Assembly (NCBI RefSeq): GCF_900269665.1
Contig: NZ_LT985361.1
Location: 5,499,970 to 5,563,969 of the forward strand
Length of the DNA stretch: 64,000 bases
Direction of reading: 5' to 3'
From: Nocardia suismassiliense
GTDB lineage: Bacteria; Actinomycetota; Actinomycetes; Mycobacteriales; Mycobacteriaceae
The position numbers and the translations under genes were made by a program. Positions within the stretch are counted from its first letter, which is position 1. Every line of letters starts with the position of its first letter. Shown here in pieces: positions 43,393 to 50,855 of the stretch. The notes beneath the pieces are model-generated. The model searched no databases, was not told where the DNA came from, and saw nothing but the letters and a program-made list of their open reading frames with translations.

Positions 43393-43413
43393 TCGCCAGG
43401 CCGCGCCTGGCGA
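43393..43413 (-). terminator. Attenuator-like hairpin directly after the precursor gene
   Basis: TCGCCAGGC at 43393-43401 and GCCTGGCGA at 43405-43413 form a perfect 9-bp stem with a three-base loop, beginning six bases after the precursor stop codon. No T-run follows. Hairpins here in RiPP operons commonly allow excess precursor over enzymes by partial termination and RNA stabilisation. Confidence 0.65.
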
Positions 43414-43419
43414 CACGCC

Positions 43420-43539
43420 TCAGTTGAAGTCCGTGCACAGCGTGATCACGGCAAAGGCAACGTCCAGTTCCGCCATACTTTCGAGTTCGGCGACCGGCAG
43501 TTCCCGCACACGCGGCTTCTCCCACAGCATCTTTTCCAT
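43420..43539 (-). CDS. Putative RiPP precursor peptide, 39 residues
   Basis: A short gene with a strong ribosome site (GGGAGGG, eight bases before ATG 43539). The N-terminal part (MEKMLWEKPRVREL, then PVAELESMAELDV) is acidic and helical, as in leaders. The last ten residues are AVITLCTDFN, with one Cys (35) flanked by Thr33 and Thr36 and an Asp37. Azole-forming enzymes act on Cys/Ser/Thr, so this tail is the likely core. The ELDV segment recalls the xLD leader motif of FxLD-system peptides. It is followed by a hairpin and the SagB, adenylase/peptidase, PqqD and YcaO genes, and is divergent from a PIMT-like methyltransferase. The leader cleavage site is not evident. Confidence 0.75.
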   Translation of the reverse strand: MEKMLWEKPRVRELPVAELESMAELDVAFAVITLCTDFN

Positions 43540-44013
43540 GATTGCGACCCTCCCTTCTGGTGTATCGAGCGAGCCGACCGGCGCAGTGCGAATCCCCAAA
43601 AGCGCAGAGCTCGAACATACTTCGATAACTCCCCGTGCCGGAGCTCCAGGCTGGTCGGCAGCTTCATCGTACTGGGGATAGATCATGTGGGCAATGGTCG
43701 AAAATGGTTGTGCACCAAGGGATAACCCACGGCAACCATTCCTGTCGGTGAGTTGTTCTTTGCAAAGTTCCAAGTGGAACTTGCATACTGTGTCGCGCCG
43801 AGTGCTATCGCGCGGAACTTTCGGCGAAGAGGTATGCAAACGGCTACAGTGCAGCATATTTCGCGGTTTCGGGTTGTACGGTGAGATATTCGACCGGGGC
43901 TCCCAGGCGGTGCAGGCGTGGGGGGCGGTGTGTGAGCGTGGTGTGACGGTGTCGTGGCGGCTACCGTGACCTCAGCGGAGACCGTTGCGGCAAGCATGGA
44001 AAGGGGTTATGGC
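43540..44013. other. 474-base divergent control region of the RiPP cluster
   Basis: No convincing gene. This low-GC stretch separates the precursor (left) and the methyltransferase (right) and must hold both promoters. It carries the dyad at 43765-43782, a further GGAACTT at 43814-43820, and TTGCATA (43781-43787) facing TATGCAA (43833-43839). The larger leftward frame reaching 43857 has no ribosome site and looks non-coding. Confidence 0.6.
43765..43782. promoter_or_regulatory. Palindromic operator candidate in RiPP control region
   Basis: AAGTTCC-AAGT-GGAACTT is a perfect 7+4+7 palindrome. One half-site is repeated at 43814-43820. No regulator gene lies in the cluster, so a regulator encoded elsewhere would have to use it. 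Confidence 0.5.
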
Positions 44014-45147
44014 GTGAACCGAGAGATGTCGTCCGCGGCTGCGCGGGCGGGCATGGTCGCCGAGTTGCAACGGACCGTCGCCGGGCTGCCCGACGCTATC
44101 GGCGCCGCACTGTCCGAGATACCGCGCGAGGATTTCCTGCCCGCCGAGATCCCAGTCGAGCTCGCTTATGCGGATAGGCCGGTGACCTTGGCCGTCGGCG
44201 ACGACGGGTTCCCGCTCAGCACCGCCAGCCAGCCGACGATGGTGGCTGCCATGCTCGAGCAGCTAGCCGCCGAACCGGGCGACCGGATACTCGAGATCGG
44301 CACTGCCAGTGGCTATAACGCCGCACTGTTGCAGCACCTCGTCGGTGCCGACGGCCGGGTTTACAGCGTCGAGATCGATCCGTCCCTCGCCACCGCGGCC
44401 GAGACACGCCTGCGAGAACTCGGCTTACCGGTCAGCGTGCACGTCGGCGACGGGTGGGACGGGCTGCCCGCGGCGGCCCCGTTCGACCGAATCATCGCCA
44501 CCGTAGGCGTTTTCGACCTGTCACCACGCTGGCACGACCAACTCCGCGAAGGCGGCACCCTGGTCGCCCCGCTATGGCTGCGCCCAGGCATCGAGCTCTC
44601 GGTGCGGTTCAGCAAAACCGACGGCGTGCTCGTCGGCCGATCCGCAGTGCACTGCGCGTTCCTGCGCCTGCGCGGCGAGCACGCCGGCCCCGACAGCTAC
44701 CGCAGCATCACCGACACCCAATTCGCCACCTGCGAAGGATTGTCCGCCCAGCGCCTGAACACCCTTCGCGCGCTGCTCGCCACCACCCCGACCACCGAAC
44801 CCATCCCCACCCTGTCCGAACACTGGTTCGCCACCCTCGCCCTGCACGATCCACGCGCCATCCAGGTCTTCACCCTCGCCGACCCGGTCGACATCTCCTT
44901 CGGCCTGCTCGACGCGGACCAGCACAGCCTCGTACTGATCGGCGCCGACGGACTTCGCAGCTACGGCGGCCCTTCCGCGAGGAACGAGTTGAATATCGCG
45001 CTGGCGCAGATGCATCCGGTCGACCCAGCCCAGCTGACCATCACCGCCACCCCGATCGATCAGCCGGAGCCCCCACCGCCCGATTCGGAGTCGACCGTCA
45101 CCATCGTCCGCCGCCACTTCCGGTACACGATCAACGCTCGGCGATGA
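44014..45147 (+). CDS. PIMT-like O-methyltransferase resembling FxLD-system enzymes
   Basis: A 377-residue protein. The N-terminal part is a protein-L-isoaspartate methyltransferase fold: IPREDFLPAEIP, PLSTASQPTMVAAMLEQL, the SAM-binding ILEIGTASGYNAALLQHL, and FDRIIATVG. About 170 extra C-terminal residues include a second small domain, as in the methyltransferases of FxLD RiPP systems. Such enzymes methylate Asp in a modified peptide, giving aspartimide or isoaspartate. The GTG at 44014 is used because AAGGGG lies seven bases upstream. It is divergent from the precursor gene. Housekeeping isoaspartate repair is an alternative, but length and position argue against it. Confidence 0.85.
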   Translation: MNREMSSAAARAGMVAELQRTVAGLPDAIGAALSEIPREDFLPAEIPVELAYADRPVTLAVGDDGFPLSTASQPTMVAAMLEQLAAEPGDRILEIGTASGYNAALLQHLVGADGRVYSVEIDPSLATAAETRLRELGLPVSVHVGDGWDGLPAAAPFDRIIATVGVFDLSPRWHDQLREGGTLVAPLWLRPGIELSVRFSKTDGVLVGRSAVHCAFLRLRGEHAGPDSYRSITDTQFATCEGLSAQRLNTLRALLATTPTTEPIPTLSEHWFATLALHDPRAIQVFTLADPVDISFGLLDADQHSLVLIGADGLRSYGGPSARNELNIALAQMHPVDPAQLTITATPIDQPEPPPPDSESTVTIVRRHFRYTINARR

Positions 45148-45220
45148 AAGAGCCTGCGGCCGAGGTTTCCCATGAGCTCGGCGGACGTTCCGACCACGCG
45201 GTGCTGGGACCTGCGAGACG

Positions 45221-46765
45221 CTATCGGACGACGTCGGCGATCACTCCATCCATCACTCGTTCCGCGATTCCGGCGATCGTGAGGGACGGGTTGGCGGCTG
45301 CGCAGTTGCCTGGAATCAGTGCGCCGTCGATGACGTACAGGTTCGGGTAGCCGATTACGCGTCCGTCGATATCTGTTGCGCGGCCGATCGGTACGCCGCC
45401 GAGGGGGTGGGCGGTGAGTGACATTCCGGGGACGAAGGGTGCTCCGCCTGCGCGGGACAGTGCGCTGGCGGCCGCGCCGACCCGCTCGTGCACGCGGAGC
45501 GCGGCGGACAGGGAAGCGCGCCAACTGTCCGGCGCGAACGACAGGGTCGGTTCGGAGCCTTGCATGGTCCAGGAGGCTCGGTTCTCCCAGTCCGCGGTGG
45601 TCGACAATTGGGCAAGGATCGGCGCTTCGCCGGGAGGACCGGGGAGACCGATCGACTCGACGCGGATCGGCGGGTGGTCGGGTTCGTCGTCGACGAGGGC
45701 CGAGGTGACGATCGCGCTCGCTTGCGGGCCTGCGGCGGCTAGTTCGTCGGCGACGCGCCAGGTCACTTGGTCGCCGTTGTCGCCGACCATCGTGCCGAGG
45801 TGCTCGTTGAGGTCGGGTAGGCCGCCACGTGCCCGGGACCGGAGCAGCAGACGGGTGGTTCCGATAGCACCGGCAGCGACGAAAAGGTGGTTACAGGTGT
45901 AGGTTTCGCTGCCGCCGGTCTCATCGATCACCGCCACATCGATGACGAACTTGCCGTTCTCGTGAGCGATGTTCTGCACGTCCCGCAGCGGCAGCAGACT
46001 CCAGTTGGGGCGCTCGGCGGCCCAGCGGAGATAGTTTCGGGTCACGGATTTCTTCGCGGAGTTCCTGTTCCAGGAGCACCCCGCCGTTTCGACGGTCGGC
46101 GACCCACCAGGGCGACCGAATACCTGTCGCACGATGTCCCAGTCGAACGTGGACCGCACCGGGTCGGTCAGCATTCCCGCGCGCGTCAGCTGCGCGTCGG
46201 CCGACCGTACGTGCGCGAAGGGTGCGCTGCCGAGGAGGTCGGCGGGTGCGTGTGTCGCGTCCAAACGCGCGAGAACCCGCGGCCAGTACACCGTTTCGAG
46301 TTCGTCGTAGCTCAGTGCCGCCGGAAAGATCTTCTCGAAATACCGGCGGACCGGCGGCACCGTTGCGCCCGCGTAGATGATGGACCCGCCGCCGACACAT
46401 GCCGTGGTCGCGACCCCGACCGAGCCCGCGAGGTAGGGCTGCATCAGGCCCGATGTCCTGGTCAACTTCGGCTCCCACAACCAGCGCGGGTCGCGGTAGT
46501 CCAGGGCGGAGTCGAAGACGATCGCGTCGTCGCTCTGGCACCAGGCGCGGCCGCGTTCGAGGGTCAGAACATCGACGCCTGCCGACGCCAGCCGATACGC
46601 CGCGATGGCCCCGCCGAAACCGCTACCGATGACGATCGCGTCGTGGTGCGTCCGAGACTGCGCCCGCGCCCGTGCCGTGAGCAGCAGCGGGGCACTCCAC
46701 GTCGCGGCGGCGATCGCCGCGCCACGGGTCAGCAGGGTGCGGCGGGTCAACGATGATCGGTGCAT
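45221..46765 (-). CDS. Exported GMC-type oxidoreductase, cholesterol-oxidase-like
   Basis: A 514-residue flavoenzyme. A twin-arginine signal (TRRTLLTRGAAIAAATWSAP) precedes the FAD motif IVIGSGFGGAIAAYRLA. VGGGSIIYAGATV and, near the end, AHPLGGVPIG and GYPNLYVIDGALIPGNCAAANPSLTI match GMC/cholesterol-oxidase-type enzymes. It should oxidise an alcohol or sterol outside the membrane with oxygen or another acceptor. The start ATG at 46765 has GGAGAC upstream; GTG 46792 is possible. The neighbouring secreted acetoacetate-decarboxylase-like gene is on the same strand, about 80 bases upstream. Confidence 0.87.
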   Translation of the reverse strand: MHRSSLTRRTLLTRGAAIAAATWSAPLLLTARARAQSRTHHDAIVIGSGFGGAIAAYRLASAGVDVLTLERGRAWCQSDDAIVFDSALDYRDPRWLWEPKLTRTSGLMQPYLAGSVGVATTACVGGGSIIYAGATVPPVRRYFEKIFPAALSYDELETVYWPRVLARLDATHAPADLLGSAPFAHVRSADAQLTRAGMLTDPVRSTFDWDIVRQVFGRPGGSPTVETAGCSWNRNSAKKSVTRNYLRWAAERPNWSLLPLRDVQNIAHENGKFVIDVAVIDETGGSETYTCNHLFVAAGAIGTTRLLLRSRARGGLPDLNEHLGTMVGDNGDQVTWRVADELAAAGPQASAIVTSALVDDEPDHPPIRVESIGLPGPPGEAPILAQLSTTADWENRASWTMQGSEPTLSFAPDSWRASLSAALRVHERVGAAASALSRAGGAPFVPGMSLTAHPLGGVPIGRATDIDGRVIGYPNLYVIDGALIPGNCAAANPSLTIAGIAERVMDGVIADVVR

Positions 46766-46847
46766 CGAGATTCGAGTCTCCTGAGACGACACTGGGACAG
46801 CACTGATCAGGCGACGCGCCGCCGCCTGATCAGTGCTGCAGAATGTG

Positions 46848-47747
46848 CTAGTTCATACCGGGCTTGTCGAAACCCAGATGATCGAAAGTGATATAGCCGC
46901 CCGGATATACACCGCTCGGCAGCAACGCACGCAGCTCGTCACTGCCTTCCGTTTTCACGGTGATCAGGGCAACTTGCACCGACCCCGACATGCCACCGAG
47001 ACGCAGACTGCGCATCTTCTTCGTGCCGCACGCGGGCGATGGTTGTTCGAACGATATCTGCTCCGGCATCTGGATATAACCGAGGAATTCGGGGAGCGTC
47101 ATATGGATATCGAAGAGCAGTGGCTTCGAGGACACCGACACCGACCAGCCTTCACCACTGGCGGTGAGCGTTTCACCGATGCGCGGGGTCCCGACGAAGT
47201 CGGCCAGCGACTTCGGGAAGCCCCAGTTGTTGCGTCCGTTCTTCGCGGTCTCCGGGCTGTCCACCACCATGAACGGGGAGTGCGCGAACATGCCGGGGTT
47301 GCGCAGGCGCGCGTAGGAGAGCATCCCGGTGATCTCGTTGTAGGGACCGACGGGTGTGTTCGAATACCTGGTGGCGAAGCCATATTTCGCCAGCGGCAGC
47401 GCGCCGTCGGCGACTTCCTTCGGCAGCAGCGACGGCCCGCCCAACCGGGGCGCCATCGCCCAGATGACGAACCCGTCGGTGGAGCTCAGATCCCACGATC
47501 CCCCGACATCGGGTCCTTTGCGGATCTGCTGTCGCATCGAATCGGTGAGCCGCGCCTCCGGAATGGTGGAGGTTATCGATTCCCAAGCGTTCGTTTCACA
47601 ATGATTCGGCGCGGCGACCGCGGCCGGACTCGTTGTGTTCATCGTGAAGCCGGCCAGTAGGACTGCGGCAATGATGTTGCCGATCCGACGATTCCGGCGC
47701 GGCGCATTCCGGCGGCCCTGTCCACGCACCGTAGTGTTGCGAGTCAC
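46848..47747 (-). CDS. Secreted acetoacetate-decarboxylase-like protein
   Basis: A 299-residue protein with a long basic N-terminus and a signal helix (NIIAAVLLAGFTM), cleavage probably after VAA near residue 50. The mature part has the acetoacetate decarboxylase-like fold signature NNWGFPKSLADFVG plus NEITGMLSYARLR. The Schiff-base lysine of true decarboxylases would lie near FPK, but activity cannot be judged. Two cysteines (NHCETN, PACGTK) fit an exported protein. GTG 47747 is chosen because AAGGAG is five bases upstream. It forms a unit with the exported GMC oxidoreductase. Confidence 0.78.
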   Translation of the reverse strand: MTRNTTVRGQGRRNAPRRNRRIGNIIAAVLLAGFTMNTTSPAAVAAPNHCETNAWESITSTIPEARLTDSMRQQIRKGPDVGGSWDLSSTDGFVIWAMAPRLGGPSLLPKEVADGALPLAKYGFATRYSNTPVGPYNEITGMLSYARLRNPGMFAHSPFMVVDSPETAKNGRNNWGFPKSLADFVGTPRIGETLTASGEGWSVSVSSKPLLFDIHMTLPEFLGYIQMPEQISFEQPSPACGTKKMRSLRLGGMSGSVQVALITVKTEGSDELRALLPSGVYPGGYITFDHLGFDKPGMN

Positions 47748-48150
47748 CCACACTCCTTTCCTTGGGTAACGAACGTAACAGTTTCTACAGTGTCATGCAG
47801 TGCCGAATTCCAATCGAGGCGGGATAATTAGTTCGGCGATTGATGGAGTGAAGCTGAGCTTAAATTCCACCACGTAGCGAGCCGCAATGACGATGCAAAG
47901 GAGGCCGGGACCATGAAAGTCGCAGCCGCGCAGCGATAACTGCCTCATCAATGGATTTCCGGAAACCGCCTGCTACGACCTCGAGCTCACACCTGTGGCA
48001 GATCGGCCTGACGCCGACGGTACTGACGCAGCCGGGGCATCGTCCCCTTCCCCCTTCTATTTTATACACGATCCGGGGTCCTCATGAGCAGCCGATTTGT
48101 AGTCCATAATCGCTCGCGATATGCGAAACCACCAGGTGAGGAGTAGCGGG
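47748..48150. other. 403-base divergent intergenic region
   Basis: It lies between the secreted acetoacetate-decarboxylase-like gene (leftward) and the rifampin phosphotransferase (rightward). No gene is supported. A CATAAT box at 48105-48110 could be a rightward -10. A GGGG/CCCC stem with a six-base loop lies near 48033-48046. I could not recognise a rifamycin-associated element with certainty. Confidence 0.5.
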
Positions 48151-50739
48151 ATGGCCTATGTGCTCGGCTTCGGGGAGATCGACCGGACACAGATCGCGAT
48201 CGTCGGCGGCAAGGGTGCGAACCTCGGTGAGCTCGCCCGGATCGATGGCGTGGAGGTGCCGGACGGCTTCTGTGTATCCACAGACGCCTTCGCACGAACC
48301 TTGGCGGGCGCGCCGTCGATCGCGGACCTGATCGGCGAGCTGTCGCGCCTCGAACCACATGATCAGGAGGCTATCCGCGCACTGAGCGCGCAGATCCGAT
48401 CCGCGATCGAACAACTTCCCATTCCGGAAGACGTCGCCGCCGAGATCATCGAGGCGCACACCCGGCTCGGTGCGGAGGACGCCTACGCGGTCCGCTCCAG
48501 CGCAACGGCCGAGGATCTGCCTACCGCGTCCTTCGCCGGCCAGCAGGACACCTATCTCAATATCGTGGGATCCGCCGCGATCCTCGAACATGTCAGACGC
48601 TGCTGGGGCTCACTGTTCACCGAGCGGGCCGTCACTTACCGTCTACGAAACGGATTCGGTGACAAAACAATTCGCATGGCGGTGGTCGTGCAACGGATGG
48701 TGTTCCCGCGCGCCGCGGGCATCCTGGTCACCGCCGACCCGCTCACCTCCGACCGGACCGTCGTCTCCATCGATGCGGGCTTCGGTCTGGGCGAGGCCCT
48801 CGTGTCCGGCCTCGTGAACGCCGACGTCTACCAGGTTCGCGACGACATCATCATCAGCAGCACGATCGCGACCAAAAAACTCGCTGTCGAGCCGGCGCCG
48901 ACAGGCGGCACACAGGTGCGGGAGATCGCCGAGCAGCACCGCACCGAACCGGTGCTCTCCGACGCCGAGGTGCTGCGACTCGCACGACTGGGCCGCCGCA
49001 TCGAAGCACATTTCGGCAGCCCGCAGGACATCGAATGGTGTCTGGACGACGCGGATATCCGCATCGTGCAGAGCAGGCCGATCACCACACTGTTCCCCAT
49101 TCCGGCGGCGGCGGACGAGGAGAACCGCGTCTACGTATCGGTCGGCCACCAGCAGATGATGACCGATGCGATGAAACCCCTGGGCATTTCGCTGTGGCAG
49201 CTCACCAGCCGGGCACCCATGCGGGACGCGGGCGGCCGGTTGTTCGTAGATGTCACCACAGCGCTGTCGTCGCCGACAACCAGCTCCGGCCTGGCCGCGG
49301 CACTCGGCAAATCGGATCCACTGATCGGTGACGCGCTGCAAGCCGTGATCGACCGTGACTTCGTTCGTCAAGTGCCGGAAGAAGATTCGGCCCAAGCACC
49401 GCCGCCCCCGGTCACACCTCCGGCCATCGAGACCGATCCTGGCATCGTCACCGAGCTGATCGCGGACAGCGAGGCCTCCCTCACCGCCTTGAAACGCGAC
49501 ATCCGGACCGAGTCCGGACCGGCGCTGCTCGTCTTCATCCGAGCCGATATCCAGGAGCTGCGCCGAGTCCTGTTCACCCCACGCGGTTTACAAGTGATCA
49601 CCGCCGCGATGGACGCGTCCGAGTGGCTCAATGATCGGCTGCGGGAATGGCTGGGCGAGAAGAACGCCGCCGATGCGCTCACCCAGTCGGTGCCCGGAAA
49701 CGTGACATCGGAGATGGGCCTGGCACTGCTGAACGTCGCCGATGTCATCCGGCCGCATCCCGAAGTGGTCGCTTACCTACAGCAGGCGCCGGACGGTTTC
49801 CTGGACGAGCTGAGCGAATACCGCGGCGGCCGCGAGGCACGAGCCGCGATCGAGGACTTCCTCGAGAAATACGGCATGCGTTGCGCCGGCGAGATCGACA
49901 TCACCAGGCCACGGTGGAGCGAAAGCCCCGTCACCCTCGTGCCGACGATTCTCGGCAATATCAAGAACTTCGGGCCCGGCGCGGGCAGGCAGCGCTTCGA
50001 GGAGGGGTTGCGCGACGCCGAGCAGAAGAAGGAGCAACTGCTGAAACGCTTGCGCGCCTTGCCGGATGGCGCGCAGAAGGCGGAAGAGACCGAGCGGATG
50101 ATCAACCGCGTCCGGACGTTCGCCGGGTATCGGGAGTATCCGAAGTACGGCATGATCAGCCGCTACTTCGTCTACAAGCAGGCCCTATTGCGTGAGGCCG
50201 AACGCCTGGTGGCGGCCGGTGTTCTTCGTGCGCCCGAGGACATCTTCTACCTGAGATTCGATGAGCTCCGCGAGGTGGTGAGCACCCAGCGCGCAAGTGC
50301 AGAGCTCATCGATGAACGCAAAAGCGAGTTCCGCACGTTTCAGGCGCTCACTCCGCCGCGCGTGCTGACCTCCGACGGTGCGGCCTTCACCGGCGCGTAT
50401 CGGCGCGCGGACCTGCCCTCGGGTGCGCTGCCCGGTATGGCGGTGTCCGCCGGGACGATCGAGGGCCGCGCCCGCGTCCTGTCCGACATCGCGCAGGCCG
50501 ATCTCGCAGCGGGCGACATCCTGGTCACCGCCTACACCGATCCCAGCTGGACCCCGCTGTTCGTGGCGATCAAGGGCCTGGTGACCGAAGTCGGCGGCCT
50601 GATGACGCACGGCGCGGTGATCGCCCGCGAGTACGGTCTGCCCGCCGTTGTCGGCGTGGAGCACGCCACCGAGCTGATCCGCGACGGGCAGCGCATCCGC
50701 GTGAACGGCACGGACGGATACGTCGAGATCCTGTCGTAG
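48151..50739 (+). CDS. rph: Rifampin phosphotransferase
   Basis: An 862-residue PEP-synthase-like enzyme. The N-terminal ATP-grasp pair begins GGKGANLGELARI and contains AYAVRSSATAEDLPTASFAG and QRMVFPRAAGILVTADP; a long central region follows (rifampin-binding part); the C-terminal swivelling domain has the catalytic His820 in GLMTHGAVIAREYGLPAVVG. Length and order match Rph (about 860), which inactivates rifamycins by phosphorylation using ATP. Pyruvate phosphate dikinase/PEP synthase have a different C-terminal PEP domain, which is absent here. GAGGAG precedes the ATG at 48151. The gene is monocistronic; no rifamycin pathway is nearby. Confidence 0.88.
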   Translation: MAYVLGFGEIDRTQIAIVGGKGANLGELARIDGVEVPDGFCVSTDAFARTLAGAPSIADLIGELSRLEPHDQEAIRALSAQIRSAIEQLPIPEDVAAEIIEAHTRLGAEDAYAVRSSATAEDLPTASFAGQQDTYLNIVGSAAILEHVRRCWGSLFTERAVTYRLRNGFGDKTIRMAVVVQRMVFPRAAGILVTADPLTSDRTVVSIDAGFGLGEALVSGLVNADVYQVRDDIIISSTIATKKLAVEPAPTGGTQVREIAEQHRTEPVLSDAEVLRLARLGRRIEAHFGSPQDIEWCLDDADIRIVQSRPITTLFPIPAAADEENRVYVSVGHQQMMTDAMKPLGISLWQLTSRAPMRDAGGRLFVDVTTALSSPTTSSGLAAALGKSDPLIGDALQAVIDRDFVRQVPEEDSAQAPPPPVTPPAIETDPGIVTELIADSEASLTALKRDIRTESGPALLVFIRADIQELRRVLFTPRGLQVITAAMDASEWLNDRLREWLGEKNAADALTQSVPGNVTSEMGLALLNVADVIRPHPEVVAYLQQAPDGFLDELSEYRGGREARAAIEDFLEKYGMRCAGEIDITRPRWSESPVTLVPTILGNIKNFGPGAGRQRFEEGLRDAEQKKEQLLKRLRALPDGAQKAEETERMINRVRTFAGYREYPKYGMISRYFVYKQALLREAERLVAAGVLRAPEDIFYLRFDELREVVSTQRASAELIDERKSEFRTFQALTPPRVLTSDGAAFTGAYRRADLPSGALPGMAVSAGTIEGRARVLSDIAQADLAAGDILVTAYTDPSWTPLFVAIKGLVTEVGGLMTHGAVIAREYGLPAVVGVEHATELIRDGQRIRVNGTDGYVEILS

Positions 50740-50855
50740 CGGGACGTAGGCTCTCGACCGCCGCCTGCCATCCAGGTCGAAGGCCACCGTGCTCGGCTGG
50801 GTGCCGTGCATCCGCGAGTACCCGGATCACCCTGTCCTACGCGAGAAGCATTGGG

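Noticed and set aside
43540..43857. N-terminal extension of the precursor gene to 145 residues
   Set aside because: No ribosome site at the upstream starts, non-conserved-looking composition, whereas ATG 43539 has a strong site.
47860..48069. 69-codon leftward frame in the gap before the rifampin phosphotransferase
   Set aside because: Cys/Arg-rich with no ribosome site; probably chance.
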